NCBI GenBank assembly: GCA_002317575.1
Contig: DCIH01000041.1
Location: 29,613 to 36,620, forward strand
DNA: 7,008 bases
DNA from: Verrucomicrobia bacterium UBA1731
Lineage (GTDB): Bacteria > Verrucomicrobiota > Kiritimatiellia > RFP12 > UBA1067
Direction: 5' to 3'
The position numbers and the translations under genes were made by a program. Positions 6,962 through 7,008 of the stretch are shown piece after piece. Under the pieces are notes generated by a model, which was given only the letters and a program-made list of their open reading frames with translations, searched no databases and was not told the DNA's origin. The first letter of the stretch is position 1; every line of letters starts with the position of its first letter.

Positions 6962-7008
6962 TTACTTGTTTTTGTGGCGCTGGGCCTTCATGCGCTTGTC
7001 GTATTTGT
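6962..7008 (-). CDS. C-terminal end of an unidentified, very basic protein (partial)
   Basis: On the - strand, an open frame enters from beyond the window and ends at TAA (complement of 6962-6964). The 14 visible residues read KYDKRMKAQRHKNK: five Lys, two Arg and one His. Such tails are common in small ribosomal or other RNA-binding proteins (a bS21-type protein is one possibility), but 14 residues cannot decide this. That the frame is genuine is supported by the strong - strand terminator 23 nt past the stop codon. Function is unassigned. Confidence 0.5.
   Translation of the reverse strand, partial: KYDKRMKAQRHKNK

Noticed and set aside
1..7008. tRNA or rRNA genes, CRISPR repeats, insertion sequences, direct repeats
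   Set aside because: None seen. The sequence is nearly all coding, and the only clear inverted repeat is the terminator hairpin.

Overview
The window is GC-rich bacterial DNA, almost entirely coding. Three complete or nearly complete reading frames run on the + strand, and the tail of one gene on the - strand faces them. Long spurious antisense frames are common here, as expected at this GC content. No feature fixes the taxon. The polyketide-type domains resemble, from memory, the PUFA-synthase-like/glycolipid-type megasynthases of Planctomycetes-Verrucomicrobia-Lentisphaerae relatives, myxobacteria and cyanobacteria. A PVC-group origin is therefore a low-confidence guess.

Layout: (1) 1-2334, mutS, the DNA mismatch-recognition ATPase, cut at its N-terminus by the window edge and ending exactly in a sliding-clamp-binding peptide. 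(2) After a 22-nt gap with a ribosome binding site, 2357-3754, a ketosynthase-fold protein. (3) Overlapping it by 4 nt (GTGA), 3751-6882, a 1043-residue protein with a KS-AT linker, an acyltransferase-like domain, a basic linker, a double-hotdog dehydratase-like domain and a C-terminal Sfp-type phosphopantetheinyl transferase (PPTase). (4) 6883-6961, a short intergenic region with a strong hairpin terminator. (5) 6962-7008, the last 14 codons of a convergent - strand gene for a very basic protein.

The main observation concerns genes 2 and 3. Read end to end they spell one polyketide/fatty-acid megasynthase subunit (KS-AT-DH-PPTase). By my hand alignment, however, the acyl-processing domains have each lost key catalytic residues. 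In the KS the Cys is Ser and the first His is Asp. In the AT the GHSxG serine is Gly and the active-site His is probably Asp. In the DH the His is probably Thr and the Asp is Glu. The PPTase keeps its metal-binding and substrate motifs. No acyl carrier protein, intact KS or ketoreductase is visible. The pair therefore looks like a non-catalytic partner (chain-length-factor-like or scaffolding) carrying a live carrier-protein-activating enzyme, and it would work with an ACP and an active synthase encoded elsewhere. This interpretation is inference. The residue substitutions are read directly from the sequence, but rest on alignment by eye.
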